Assembly: GCF_009455635.1 (NCBI RefSeq)
Contig: NZ_QPER01000002.1
Span: 2,418,001 to 2,482,000, forward strand
Length of the DNA: 64,000 nt
Origin: Paraburkholderia agricolaris
GTDB lineage: Bacteria; Pseudomonadota; Gammaproteobacteria; Burkholderiales; Burkholderiaceae
Direction: 5' to 3'
Shown: positions 1 to 8,428 of the stretch, in pieces
Position numbering within the stretch: position 1 is the stretch's first letter
Layout of the letters: each line of letters begins with the position of its first letter
The notes under the pieces: generated by a model
Told to the model about the DNA's origin: nothing
Database searches by the model: none
Seen by the model: the letters and a program-made list of their open reading frames with translations, nothing else
Made by a program: the position numbers and the translations under genes

Positions 1-155
1 GCGTCGACGCGCAGATCCGCGATCGCCACCGAGGCGCCGCGCGCGGCAAACGCCTCGGCAATGCCGCGCCCGATGCCTTGCGCGCCGCCGGTCACCAGCA
101 CGGTCTTGCCGGCGAAATCACGCACGCTCACCGCATGCTGCGCGGCGCCGTTCAT
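1..155 (-). CDS. SDR-family oxidoreductase, N-terminal part (runs off window)
   Basis: Only the first 51 codons are inside the window. The N-terminus holds the Rossmann cofactor motif of classical short-chain dehydrogenases, TGGAQGIGRGIAEAF (the TGxxxGIG pattern), after a KTVLVTGG beta strand, followed by VAIADLR, where the acidic residue after the second strand suggests NAD preference. The ATG at 155 overlaps the stop codon of the MoaF-domain gene (ATGA), so the two are translationally coupled. The family reduces or oxidises alcohol/ketone substrates. The substrate cannot be told from this fragment; the context (porin, MFS, amidohydrolase) suggests a catabolic dehydrogenase. Confidence 0.85.
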   Translation of the reverse strand, partial: MNGAAQHAVSVRDFAGKTVLVTGGAQGIGRGIAEAFAARGASVAIADLRVD

Positions 156-979
156 CGCGGATACCGTGTCACATTGAGCACTTCCGCAAGTGCGCCGACC
201 GGGAAATTCGACAGCGAGTCGAACTGGCTGCCCCGGTAACCAAAAATCTTGCCGTCGGTCTTCTTGCGTTCGAGGTCGATCATCACCACGCCGAGCGTCG
301 GAATGATTTTTTCACGCCAGACGAACAGGTACAGGTCTTTGGCGATGGCGATGTAGTGGCAGCGATCCACGTCGGCGAGACCGGCTTCCACGCCCGAAAG
401 GCATTGCCACGCATAGAAGTTGTCGTTCAGATAGACGTGCTCGTACTGTTCCGTCGCGCTATACGTGTACAGGTTGCGCATGCCGATCAGTTCGTGCGTC
501 GGGTGATGCAATGCCGCTTCAGCCCCTGCCTCGGCACCAGCCTGAGCGCCCTGCGCCACGATCCTGCCGTGACGGAACCGCACCTGCACGCCGGTCAGCT
601 CCAGGCCTCGCTCGACGCGCGTGAACGCATCGGTACGGGCTTCGCTTTCGTTCGGCAAGGTGCCGGCTAACGAGGTGCACAGGCCCTGTTTCACGTCGAG
701 CACGTAACTCGTCGCTGCCGGCCGCGAGCCGTCGCCACCGCCGACGTAATCGACAAAGTAAATACCGTCGCGCACCGAGGTGATCCGGCATTCGAATTGA
801 CCATTGGACGTACGCACCACACCGGCGGAGACGAACGTCAACGTCTCGGCGGGGCCATCCGCGAATTCGAGCTGCAACGTGCGGCCGGTCAGATCGTCGA
901 CCGGCGGCAAGATGTGGCTGTCAGGTGCGAAACCTTCGGCCAGTGCGCCGACCTGGATGAAAACGGGTTGGGATGTCAT
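152..979 (-). CDS. MoaF-domain protein
   Basis: A 275-residue soluble protein with the two-part architecture of the MoaF family: an N-terminal barrel-like half (about residues 1-110) and a C-terminal half (about 150-275) containing YEHVYLNDNFYAWQC, DRCHYIAIAKDLYLFVWREK and GYRGSQFDS. MoaF was named from a molybdenum cofactor locus, but the biochemical role of the family is unsettled. Here no moa genes are nearby. Instead the gene overlaps a downstream SDR dehydrogenase and follows a deacetylase-like amidohydrolase, MFS transporter and porin on the same strand, which suggests a part in small-molecule catabolism. No signal peptide or membrane segment is visible. The 215 bp upstream (980-1194) contain an inverted repeat, AGCGCGGG at about 1068 paired with CCCGCGCT at about 1106, that may be regulatory. 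Confidence 0.75.
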   Translation of the reverse strand: MTSQPVFIQVGALAEGFAPDSHILPPVDDLTGRTLQLEFADGPAETLTFVSAGVVRTSNGQFECRITSVRDGIYFVDYVGGGDGSRPAATSYVLDVKQGLCTSLAGTLPNESEARTDAFTRVERGLELTGVQVRFRHGRIVAQGAQAGAEAGAEAALHHPTHELIGMRNLYTYSATEQYEHVYLNDNFYAWQCLSGVEAGLADVDRCHYIAIAKDLYLFVWREKIIPTLGVVMIDLERKKTDGKIFGYRGSQFDSLSNFPVGALAEVLNVTRYPR

Positions 980-1194
980 GTCTGTATGGCTCCAGTAGTT
1001 CGATGATTTGCCGCGGCTCGGCCCGCCTCTAGCGAGTCGCCGCGGCGCCTTTGACTACTGTACGGAGAGCGCGGGTGCGGCGGCATCAACCATAAGGATG
1101 ACAACGCCCGCGCTTTAAAGCGTCCTGAAAGCCCCGGAAAGACCCATGAGCGCATGGCCCACGGGCCTCGGAGGTTCAGGACGCGGCGGAGCAG

Positions 1195-2316
1195 TCAAAG
1201 ACCCGGCAACCCGAATTCATCCGCCAGTTCATCGATCAAGCCGCGCTGAAAAGCCTTGAAACGCTCGTTCGGCTGCTGCGCTATCGCCAGATCCAGCATC
1301 GGATCGGTCACCAGCGTGCGCACGTCCGCCAGCGTTTCGACAATCGCGTGGCCGCAGAACGGCACATACGCTTCCGAATACCCGCCCTCGTGCACGATCA
1401 CCAGACGCCCGCCGCAATAGCGTTCGGCGGCATCGCGCATCAACTGCGTCATCGCGCGATAACTCTCGCTATGCAGCAGCATGCGGGCAAGTGGATCGAC
1501 CGCGCTCGCGTCGAGCCCGCTCGCCACCACGATCAGATCCGGCCTGAACGCGTCGAGCGCCGGCAGCACGATGCGCTCGAATGCGTACAGATAGGCGTCG
1601 TGGCCGCCGCCCGGCAACAGCGGAACGTTCAGGTTGGCCCCCGTACCGGCGCCCGCGCCGCGCTCGTCCGCGCCGCTGTAGCCCGGCGGAAAGCAGCGAT
1701 CCTGATGCAGCGAAATCGTCAGTGTGTTCGGGTCGTCGTAGTAGATCGACTGCGTGCCGTTGCCGTGGTGGACATCCCAGTCGATCACCGCAACGCGTTC
1801 GACGCCATACTTCGCGCGGGCCGCTTCGATCGCAATCGGAATGTTGGCGAGCAGGCAGAAACCCATCGGCTTATCGCGCAGACAGTGATGGCCGGGCGGC
1901 CGCGACAGCGAAAATGCGTTGCTTGCCCGTTTGTCGAGCACGGTATCGATCGCGCCAATCGCCAGCCCCGCGGAAAGCGCGGCGATCTCGTAGCTCCCTT
2001 TGCCGAATGGTGCGAGGTCGCCCAGATCGCCGCCGGTCGTATCGCTGAGCGCCTTGAAACGGTTCAGATAGTCCCGCGGATGGACGCGCAGCAAATCCTC
2101 TTCAGTGGCAAGCGCCGCGCTCTGCATGTCGAGCGAGGCCGCCAGCCCCGAGGTCTGGATCAAGGCCAGCAGTCTGCGTTTCGAATCGGGCGATTCCGCG
2201 TAACCGCTGCTCGACGGCGGCTGCACCCAGCCGCCGATCGGAAAGAACAGCGCATGCGTGCCACCGGTATGCCAGAAAGTGCGTTCATCCGTGAAAAATG
2301 CCGTTTTGCTCATCAT
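1195..2316 (-). CDS. Class II histone deacetylase-like amidohydrolase
   Basis: A 373-residue zinc-dependent deacetylase/amidohydrolase of the arginase-deacetylase fold, about the length of the bacterial HDAH enzymes (roughly 370 residues). Motifs in order: RPPGHHC near residue 140 (the catalytic tandem histidines), VIDWDVHHGNGT near 178 (zinc ligands Asp and His), GLDASAVDPLARM near 268 (third zinc ligand Asp; usually GFDA) and VHEGGYS near 310 (the Gly-Gly-Tyr catalytic loop). All metal ligands are present, so it should be active. Bacterial members cleave acetylated amines, including acetylpolyamines, or related amides. The start is set at 2316 because a purine-rich GTAAGAGAC precedes it and the upstream in-frame extension has shadow-like composition. 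It lies 55 bp downstream of the MFS gene, probably one transcript with porin and transporter, which points to an imported amide substrate. Confidence 0.85.
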   Translation of the reverse strand: MMSKTAFFTDERTFWHTGGTHALFFPIGGWVQPPSSSGYAESPDSKRRLLALIQTSGLAASLDMQSAALATEEDLLRVHPRDYLNRFKALSDTTGGDLGDLAPFGKGSYEIAALSAGLAIGAIDTVLDKRASNAFSLSRPPGHHCLRDKPMGFCLLANIPIAIEAARAKYGVERVAVIDWDVHHGNGTQSIYYDDPNTLTISLHQDRCFPPGYSGADERGAGAGTGANLNVPLLPGGGHDAYLYAFERIVLPALDAFRPDLIVVASGLDASAVDPLARMLLHSESYRAMTQLMRDAAERYCGGRLVIVHEGGYSEAYVPFCGHAIVETLADVRTLVTDPMLDLAIAQQPNERFKAFQRGLIDELADEFGLPGL

Positions 2317-2371
2317 GTCTCTTACCTGTAGTTCACCTGCGGATTCAGATCGACCGGGTTCGGCAGCACGA

Positions 2372-3613
2372 TCACGGCTGCGCACCCGGCATTTCGCGCC
2401 CGCTACGCTCAACGCGAAGCAGGCAAATGAAAGACAACGCACAGATCACTGCCGCGCCCTGAAACAACGTATTGAGTCCCGCGCCGGCGTCGAGCAGAAC
2501 GCCGGCGATCAGCGGACCGACCGCAAGCCCAGCGCCGATCACGAAGTTGAGCGTGGCGATCAAACGGCCCGACGTATCGGTTTTTGCGGCTGCGGCAAGG
2601 ATGAACGGCAGCACGAAGGTCCACGCGAACTTGAACGCGAAGATCGCGGCGGCATAACCCGTCGAACCCGGATGCGCCGACAGCCCGAGCAAAGCCGCGA
2701 CGAGAATCGCGTAACCCGTCAGCAGCATCGCGGCACGCGCGATCCGGTTGCCGATAAACGACGCGCACGCCGCGCCGACGATTCCCATCACGCTCGCGAT
2801 AGCCAGCAGTTCGCCGGTATGCCCGGCGTCGAGTCCGGCGAGCGATGCCGCCTTGCTCGCGAAGGTCCAGACGCCGCCGATCGCCACATAGAACGTGAGC
2901 ACGCCACCGATCACCAGCGTCGCCAGAAACCACGTGCTGCTGCCGTTGTTACCGGACGCGGCCTGTTGCGCCTGCTTGCCACTAGCTCCGCCCAGGGCCG
3001 GATCGAAGCCGCGCGTAAGCGGCGACGCGATCAGCGCGAGCACGGCCAGCGTCACATACAGGGCGCGCAGACCGAACGCTTCGAACAGATGCGGCAGCAC
3101 GACGAGACCGAGTGCGCCGGCCACCAGCTGACCGACTACCCACAAGCCATACACGCGGTCACGATTGCCGCTCGTCGCCGCGCTCGTCATGCACAGCACC
3201 ATCAGCGTGCCGCCGCCGAGCGCGGTCAACGCGCGCAGCACCAGCAATGCGACGAAACCCGGCATCAGCACCGCCGTGGCGAGATTGCCGATGCAAAACA
3301 CGGCCGTGGCGATCGCCGCGACACGGCGCGCGTCGACACGGCCTAGCCACAGGAGCGACGGCAAGGTCGCGCAGCTGAACGCGCCGAGTTCGACGAAGAA
3401 GTACGTGCCGATCTGCGAGGCGCTCAAACCGAGCTGTCCGCCGAGCTGCGCCGCCACTGCCGGCGCGACCAGCAACAACAATGGCGTGATGGCGGCGAAC
3501 ACCACCAGCGACAGCAGCGTGGACGCCGCGAATTCGCGTGGCGCGGCCGCAGGCGTCGCGGACGCGCCGGCTGTGGCAAATGAGGAGGTCGAAGAAGTTT
3601 TCATAGGGCTCAT
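2372..3613 (-). CDS. MFS transporter
   Basis: About 413 residues with twelve predicted hydrophobic segments and the general look of the major facilitator superfamily, drug/aromatic-acid type (for example LLSLVVFAAITPLLLLVAPAV near the N-terminus and a central loop rich in Gly, Ser and Gln between helices 6 and 7). The family couples proton flow to solute import or export across the inner membrane. The start is uncertain: ATG at 3613 or 3604, neither with a strong ribosome binding site. The region upstream of 3613 in the same frame has no support. It sits between a porin gene and an amidohydrolase gene on the same strand, so the likely role is inner-membrane uptake of the compound the porin admits. 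The substrate is unknown. Confidence 0.85.
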   Translation of the reverse strand: MSPMKTSSTSSFATAGASATPAAAPREFAASTLLSLVVFAAITPLLLLVAPAVAAQLGGQLGLSASQIGTYFFVELGAFSCATLPSLLWLGRVDARRVAAIATAVFCIGNLATAVLMPGFVALLVLRALTALGGGTLMVLCMTSAATSGNRDRVYGLWVVGQLVAGALGLVVLPHLFEAFGLRALYVTLAVLALIASPLTRGFDPALGGASGKQAQQAASGNNGSSTWFLATLVIGGVLTFYVAIGGVWTFASKAASLAGLDAGHTGELLAIASVMGIVGAACASFIGNRIARAAMLLTGYAILVAALLGLSAHPGSTGYAAAIFAFKFAWTFVLPFILAAAAKTDTSGRLIATLNFVIGAGLAVGPLIAGVLLDAGAGLNTLFQGAAVICALSFICLLRVERSGREMPGAQP

Positions 3614-3717
3614 GAGGTAACGGTTGCGTTGCAACGAGGGCCGGTATGCGGTCCAGGAAAAAGCGAAACCAGGCCGGCGTTGTCGACACCGAAGCGCCAC
3701 GCCGGCGCGACGCATAC

Positions 3718-4779
3718 TCAGAACGTGTGATACATGCCGAGCATCGCGCCGAACTGCGAGGCGCCATTGAGCGGCGTGGCGTCATATTCATAGACGGGTT
3801 GCGAGCTTTGACTGCTGTTGCGCGAGTAGCCGAGATTCACATACGCCACCGTGCGCTTTGACAATGCATAGGTACCGCTCGCGATGAACAGCGTCGGATG
3901 ACCGACACTCGGCGTGTTCGACCAGGTCTGGTAGACGCCGCCCGCAAGGCCGACGAAATTGTTGACCTGATAACGCGCCCCGCCCCATGCCACCGTTTTC
4001 GACGGCGCGAGCGTTCCGGTTTGCCGTTCCGCGCCGCCATACAGCGAGAGCGTCGCGATGTCCCAATGCGCGGCCAGCGTGCCGATGGTCTGCTGCAGTC
4101 CCGAGGTATCGCCATCCGCGGACGCCGTGCCTTGCGCCCGATGCAGCGCCGCGCTGATGCCGTAGCCATTGCCGCCGTACTGCGCACCGATTTCCAGCAC
4201 GCGGCCTGAGCGCGAATTGCCGGCCACACCGCCGGTCGCAGCCAGGGCTTCGGCGCTGAAACCGCCGTAATCGGCGCTCTTGAACTTCACCGAGTTGTCG
4301 ATGAAGTTAGCCGACTGCGGCACCAGTTCGCCCTGCCCGCTATAGGCCGCATACAGCAGCGGGTCGTAGAAAACGGTGCGATCGAACAGCACGCTGAATT
4401 GCCGCCCCAGCGTGACGGTGCCGAACTTGCCGGTTAAGCCAACGTAAGCACCCCGAAAAAATGCATAGCCTGGCACCGTAGCCGTGCCGTCGTTCACGTT
4501 GATACCCTGCTCGAGGCGGAAGATTGCCTGCAGGCCGCCACCCAGGTCTTCCTTGCCCGTCAAACCGATCTGCGAGGGCAACACCCCGTAGTTCTGCAAG
4601 TTGACCGCGCCGTGCTGGCCGTCCGCGTTCGTGCGGTACTGAATGCCTGCATCGATCAAACCGTACAGCGTGACACTCGATTGCGCGTGGGCGGCCGTGG
4701 CGCACAAGCCGGCCGCCGCGCTCAATACCGCCAACGTCTTTCGCCGACCTCCACGCTGCCGTGATTCGTTTCGTTTCAT
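3718..4779 (-). CDS. Gram-negative trimeric porin (OmpC-like, Burkholderia type)
   Basis: A 353-residue outer-membrane porin. It starts with a signal peptide (KTLAVLSAAAGLCATAAHAQ, cleavage after AHA), then SSVTLYGLIDAGIQYRTN, the usual first strand of betaproteobacterial 16-stranded porins, and ends with the outer-membrane insertion signature GMYHTF (C-terminal Phe). Motifs such as GKEDLGGGLQAIFRLEQG, RGAYVGLTGKFGTVTLGRQ and a constriction-loop region are typical. The start at 4779 is supported by GGAG eight bases upstream. It forms a passive channel for small solutes. It is first in a leftward run with the MFS and amidohydrolase genes and is divergent from a LuxR-type regulator, which probably controls it. 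Confidence 0.93.
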   Translation of the reverse strand: MKRNESRQRGGRRKTLAVLSAAAGLCATAAHAQSSVTLYGLIDAGIQYRTNADGQHGAVNLQNYGVLPSQIGLTGKEDLGGGLQAIFRLEQGINVNDGTATVPGYAFFRGAYVGLTGKFGTVTLGRQFSVLFDRTVFYDPLLYAAYSGQGELVPQSANFIDNSVKFKSADYGGFSAEALAATGGVAGNSRSGRVLEIGAQYGGNGYGISAALHRAQGTASADGDTSGLQQTIGTLAAHWDIATLSLYGGAERQTGTLAPSKTVAWGGARYQVNNFVGLAGGVYQTWSNTPSVGHPTLFIASGTYALSKRTVAYVNLGYSRNSSQSSQPVYEYDATPLNGASQFGAMLGMYHTF

Positions 4780-5045
4780 CGAGAAGCTCCAAACCGTCTA
4801 ATGTTTTTGTAATGTGTCCGTCGCTGCGGGCTGCATCTCCGATCGAGTGCAACGGCAGTGTCCGTAGCGGCAATTGCGCTGACTAGACGTCCAGATGAAC
4901 GGTAAGGAAAACCCGCACGCGATTGCGCGCGGCCTTGGTGCGATTGGCATGCGCCGCGAAGTTGAGCGGCCCGGCGTGCTGACGCGGCGCGGCATCCGCG
5001 GCATGGGGCCGTTCAAATGAGGGGGTGTAAGGCCATTTCGGCCGC

Positions 5046-5075
5046 TGCGTTTTTCAAAAAAGTGCCACGTATAAT
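5046..5075 (+). promoter_or_regulatory. Putative promoter of the LuxR-type gene
   Basis: A perfect -10 hexamer TATAAT lies at 5070-5075, 59 bp before the GTG start at 5134. A weak -35-like TGCGTT is at 5046-5051 with an 18-bp spacer. The surrounding 354-bp gap between the porin and regulator genes holds no other gene. This is a sequence-only prediction. Confidence 0.45.
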
Positions 5076-5133
5076 CGATCGGCATGCCGCGCGAGCGGCC
5101 AGACGCGCCTTATCGACAGCCGAAGGAAACAGC

Positions 5134-6273
5134 GTGACAGTCACCGCAGACACCAGGCGGGTTCTCGATCAGTGGGGTGAAATGCCCGCTGCCATTGCGC
5201 TCGACGATTACGCGGGCGCGCCGCCCGAACAGCGCAGCACCGATTTCGAAGGCACGCTTTCCGGCAATGGCACCGCGACGCGCGGCCTGAGCCTTTTCCT
5301 GCTCGACCTCTATGCCCTCGCCAACCGCGCCGGCATCGGCGAATTCGAACATGGCTTCTTTCGTCTGCTCTCGCAGCATTTACCATTCGACGCCGGCTGG
5401 ACCGGTGTGACCACGCACACGGCCAATGGTCCGGTGATGCACAACAGCTTCGTCTATGGCCTGCCGGGCGAATTCTTTACCGACTGGCAGCGCGTGCGGG
5501 ATTGCGATCCGCTCGCGCTCGGCTCGATGAACAGCTACGGCCGTGCGCTGGCCGTGTCGATCGTGGCGCCCGGCATCGATCAGCGCTTTCGCACCTGGGC
5601 GATCAAGTACGGGCTTGCACAGTTGATGGTGGTGTCGGCGCTCGATCATCGCTTCGGGCTCGCGACGTTCTTCTCGGTATATCGCCGCGCGCTCGACAAA
5701 CCGTTTTCCGCGGCGGATGCGCAAACGCTGGAGGATGTGATTCCGCATCTGAGCGCGGCACTCACGATCAACCGTTCGTTTCAGTTGACGCGCGAGCGTG
5801 GCGGGGGCGTTTCAACGCCGGCGCGCGCGATCTGCGATGGTTTTGGTGCGGTGCACCAGGCGGATAAAGCGTTCGAGACTATTCTGCGCAGCGAGTGGCC
5901 GGGCTATCAGAACCAGCATCTGCCCGCGCCGCTGATCGCGCATCTGCATGCGGATACGGGCCAGCCGTATGTCGGCGAAACGGTGACGGTAAGCTGTTCG
6001 CCGGTAGTCGGTCTGTTTCAGCTGGAAGCGCGCCAACGCTCGCCGCTCGACCGTTTGAGTCCACGCGAACTGAATGCGATCAAGCTGTACGGCGACGGCC
6101 TCTCACATAAGGAAGTCGCGCAGCGCATGGCGATTTCGCCCACCACCGTGCGCCACTATCTGCGCTGCGCGTACAAGAAGCTCGGCATGCACGACAAAAG
6201 CCAGATTCCGTGGCTGCTCGGCCTCAGGGAGAACGCCGCGGCAAATACCTCGGCGCCCGGCCAGGGCGATTGA
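5134..6273 (+). CDS. LuxR-family helix-turn-helix regulator
   Basis: A 379-residue regulator with a C-terminal LuxR/FixJ-type DNA-binding domain: LSPRELNAIKLYGDGLSHKE followed by VAQRMAISPTTVRHYLR (about residues 310-370), containing the recognition helix. The N-terminal 300 residues form a putative sensory domain of a type I cannot name; there is no receiver aspartate motif and no clear autoinducer domain. A GTG start at 5134 is chosen because AAGGAA lies five bases upstream; in-frame codons further up to 5017 run through the promoter. It is divergent from the porin-MFS-deacetylase genes and is the obvious candidate regulator for them. Confidence 0.85.
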   Translation: MTVTADTRRVLDQWGEMPAAIALDDYAGAPPEQRSTDFEGTLSGNGTATRGLSLFLLDLYALANRAGIGEFEHGFFRLLSQHLPFDAGWTGVTTHTANGPVMHNSFVYGLPGEFFTDWQRVRDCDPLALGSMNSYGRALAVSIVAPGIDQRFRTWAIKYGLAQLMVVSALDHRFGLATFFSVYRRALDKPFSAADAQTLEDVIPHLSAALTINRSFQLTRERGGGVSTPARAICDGFGAVHQADKAFETILRSEWPGYQNQHLPAPLIAHLHADTGQPYVGETVTVSCSPVVGLFQLEARQRSPLDRLSPRELNAIKLYGDGLSHKEVAQRMAISPTTVRHYLRCAYKKLGMHDKSQIPWLLGLRENAAANTSAPGQGD

Positions 6274-6282
6274 GCCGCGGCT

Positions 6283-6735
6283 TCACTCGTCGTCTTCTTC
6301 CAGGCCGGCAAGCAGATCGTCGACCGCGCGATACACACGCTCGACGATCTCCGGCCCTACCTTGCGCTCCAGTTCGCGATAGTGCGCCTCGAGATCCTTC
6401 GAGATCACGCGCACCAGTTCCACGCTCGCATCGGTAAGCGACACCAGCACGCGGCGCTGGTCTTCCGCGAAACGCTCCTTCGTCACCAGTTCCATGCTTT
6501 CCATGCGCGCGAGCACCCCCGCCATGCTCGGGCTCGAAATCGTGCAGATGTCGGAAATGTGACGCGGCTCCATCGGGCCGTGCTCATTGAGCGCGCGAAT
6601 CACGCGCCACTGCTGTTCGGTCAGCCCGTGAGCGGTAATCAGGGGGCGGAACCGCTCCATCATTTTTTCTCTGGCGCGCAGCAACAGCATCGGCAGGTTG
6701 CGATGCAAAACTCGAATCGAAGCAGAAGCGGACAT
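6283..6735 (-). CDS. hpaR: Homoprotocatechuate degradation regulator HpaR (MarR family)
   Basis: A 150-residue MarR-family winged-helix repressor. The N-terminus MSASASIRVLHRNLPMLLLR and the helix-turn-helix region TEQQWRVIRALNEHGPMEP followed by HISDICTISSPSMAGVLARM match the HpaR subfamily, as does the wing region RFAEDQRRVLVSLTD. HpaR represses the meta-cleavage operon for homoprotocatechuate (3,4-dihydroxyphenylacetate) until a pathway aromatic binds. The gene is divergent from hpaG1 across 134 bp that carry a 14-bp palindrome, the likely operator. Its stop is 10 bp from the stop of the convergent LuxR-type gene. Confidence 0.93.
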   Translation of the reverse strand: MSASASIRVLHRNLPMLLLRAREKMMERFRPLITAHGLTEQQWRVIRALNEHGPMEPRHISDICTISSPSMAGVLARMESMELVTKERFAEDQRRVLVSLTDASVELVRVISKDLEAHYRELERKVGPEIVERVYRAVDDLLAGLEEDDE

Positions 6736-6800
6736 GGCGGAAGATAGTTAAAAGCAGCCGTCGAAGCTTAAGGGAAAACCCGCAATCAGCCGACAGGCTA

Positions 6801-6830
6801 TTGACCGTGGATGATATCAAGCGCAATACT
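6801..6830 (+). promoter_or_regulatory. Putative hpaG1 promoter
   Basis: TTGACC at 6801-6806 and AATACT at 6825-6830, spacer 18 bp, pointing into hpaG1 (start 6870). The palindromic HpaR site begins at the base after the -10 element, so a bound repressor would cover the transcription start. Confidence 0.5.
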
Positions 6831-6844
6831 ACTAACATGTTAGT
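6831..6844. promoter_or_regulatory. Probable HpaR operator
   Basis: A perfect 14-bp palindrome ACTAACATGTTAGT in the hpaR-hpaG1 intergenic region. MarR-family repressors bind AT-rich palindromes of this size, and its position directly after the -10 of the rightward promoter fits repression of the hpa operon and possibly of hpaR itself. Confidence 0.65.
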
Positions 6845-6869
6845 GTTTTCTCCGAGAGACAACTGATTT

Positions 6870-7643
6870 ATGTTTGCACTTGCCGATCACCTGCTGCATC
6901 CCGAAGGCGACGCGCTGCCTCGTGACGTGGACGCGCAAACCGCTGCCGCGCTGCTCGCGCGCGGCGTGGCCTGCCGCGCTCCCGTTTCCGGCGCCGTGTA
7001 TGGAACCTTGCTGAACGACCGCGCCGCGCTGCAAGCATTGGGCGACGCGGTACACGCCGCGCCTTACAAAGCGCCGCCGAAAGCGCCCGTTCTCTATCTG
7101 AAGCCGCGCAATACGTTCGCCGGTCATCGCGCCCGTGTCGTCGTACCCGACAATGCGTTGGGCGTGGAAGTCGGCGCTTCGCTGGGCATCGTGATCGGCC
7201 GCACGGCAAGCCGCGTCGGCGCGGGCCAGGCGTTCGACTACATCGCGGGCTACACGCTGGTCGCCGACCTGAGCGTGCCGCACGCGAGCGTGTACCGCCC
7301 CTCGGTGCGGTTCCGCGCACGCGACGGTTTCTGCGTGATCGGACCGGCCGTGGTTGCCGCACGTCATGTCGCGGCACCTGACGATCTGGGCATCAAGGTC
7401 GCGCTTGCCGGACATGAAGTCTTTACCGCCAGCACCGCATCGTCGGTACGCAGCGTGGCGCAACTGATTGCGGATGTGACCGATTTCATGACACTGAGTG
7501 CCGGCGACGTCATTACGCTGGGCGTGCCTCATGGTTCGCCGGTCGCACATATCGGCGACGCGGCCACGCTGTCAGTTGGCGGACTGCCGCCGCTCGAGGT
7601 GTCGTTTGTCAGTGCAAAAGAACAAGCTGGAGAACAACCATGA
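6870..7643 (+). CDS. hpaG1: HpaG1: 2-hydroxyhepta-2,4-diene-1,7-dioate isomerase/OPET decarboxylase, N-terminal-type subunit
   Basis: A 257-residue fumarylacetoacetate-hydrolase-fold protein corresponding to the N-terminal half of the fused HpaG of enterics. The family motif LYLKPRNTFAGHRARVVVP and the metal-site region VEVGASLGIVIGRTASRV are present, with GYTLVADLSVPHASVYRP near residue 130. Together with HpaG2 it decarboxylates 5-oxo-pent-3-ene-1,2,5-tricarboxylate and isomerises the product. The stop overlaps the ATG of hpaG2 (ATGA). First gene of the rightward hpa operon, just after the HpaR operator. Confidence 0.92.
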   Translation: MFALADHLLHPEGDALPRDVDAQTAAALLARGVACRAPVSGAVYGTLLNDRAALQALGDAVHAAPYKAPPKAPVLYLKPRNTFAGHRARVVVPDNALGVEVGASLGIVIGRTASRVGAGQAFDYIAGYTLVADLSVPHASVYRPSVRFRARDGFCVIGPAVVAARHVAAPDDLGIKVALAGHEVFTASTASSVRSVAQLIADVTDFMTLSAGDVITLGVPHGSPVAHIGDAATLSVGGLPPLEVSFVSAKEQAGEQP

Positions 7644-8398
7644 TGCGCGGCCGCGTTGCCTATGCAGGCGCGATTCACGAAGCCTATCCGGACGCTCACG
7701 GCGTACGTCTCGCCGACGGCCGCGTGCGTCGTGAGGATGAAGTGGTGTGGCTCGCACCGATCGAAGTCGGCACGATCTTCGCGCTCGGCCTGAACTACGC
7801 CGAACACGCAAAGGAATTGCAGTTCAACAAACAGGAAGAGCCCCTGGTCTTTCTCAAGGGCCCGGGCACGGTGATCGGTCATCGCGGCTTCACGCGCCGC
7901 CCCGCCGACGTCACCTTCATGCACTACGAGTGCGAGCTGGCCGTCGTGATTGGCCAAACCGCGCAGAACGTCACGCGCGAAAACGCCATGCAACATGTGG
8001 CCGGCTACATGATCGCCAACGACTACGCGATCCGCGACTACCTGGAAAACTATTACCGCCCCAACCTGCGCGTGAAAAATCGCGACGGCGGCACGGTGCT
8101 CGGCCCCTGGTTTGTCGATGCCGCCGATGTCGAAGACGTCACGCAACTCGAACTGCGCACCTTCGTGAACGGCACGCGGCAGCAACACGGCAACACGCGC
8201 GATCTCGTCACCGATATCCCGGCGCTGATCGAGTACCTGAGCAGCTTCATGACACTCGCACCTGGCGACGTGATCCTGACCGGCACGCCGGAAGGCATCG
8301 TCAACGTCAATGCGGGCGACGAAGTGGTCTGTGAAATCGACGGCCTTGGCCGTCTCGTCAATACGATTGCATCGGACGCGGACTTCGGCCGCGCCTGA
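7640..8398 (+). CDS. hpaG2: HpaG2: isomerase/decarboxylase, C-terminal-type subunit
   Basis: A 252-residue FAH-fold protein, the partner of HpaG1 and the catalytic, metal-binding half. It shows IFALGLNYAEHAKELQFNKQ, then VFLKGPGTVIGHRG, the acidic metal ligands in HYECELAVVIG, GYMIANDYAIRDYLENYYRP, and the C-terminal LAPGDVILTGTPEGI that is typical of the family. Two adjacent ATG codons (7640 and 7643) are possible; the first gives the ATGA overlap with hpaG1. Role: decarboxylation and isomerisation in the lower homoprotocatechuate pathway. Confidence 0.93.
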   Translation: MMRGRVAYAGAIHEAYPDAHGVRLADGRVRREDEVVWLAPIEVGTIFALGLNYAEHAKELQFNKQEEPLVFLKGPGTVIGHRGFTRRPADVTFMHYECELAVVIGQTAQNVTRENAMQHVAGYMIANDYAIRDYLENYYRPNLRVKNRDGGTVLGPWFVDAADVEDVTQLELRTFVNGTRQQHGNTRDLVTDIPALIEYLSSFMTLAPGDVILTGTPEGIVNVNAGDEVVCEIDGLGRLVNTIASDADFGRA

Positions 8399-8428
8399 TC
8401 GGCACAGTAAAAGAGAAAGGACAAGGCA

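Noticed and set aside
1066..1115. GC-rich inverted repeat before the MoaF-domain gene considered as a terminator
   Set aside because: The loop is long (about 30 bp) and no T-run follows; it is noted only as a possible regulatory dyad.
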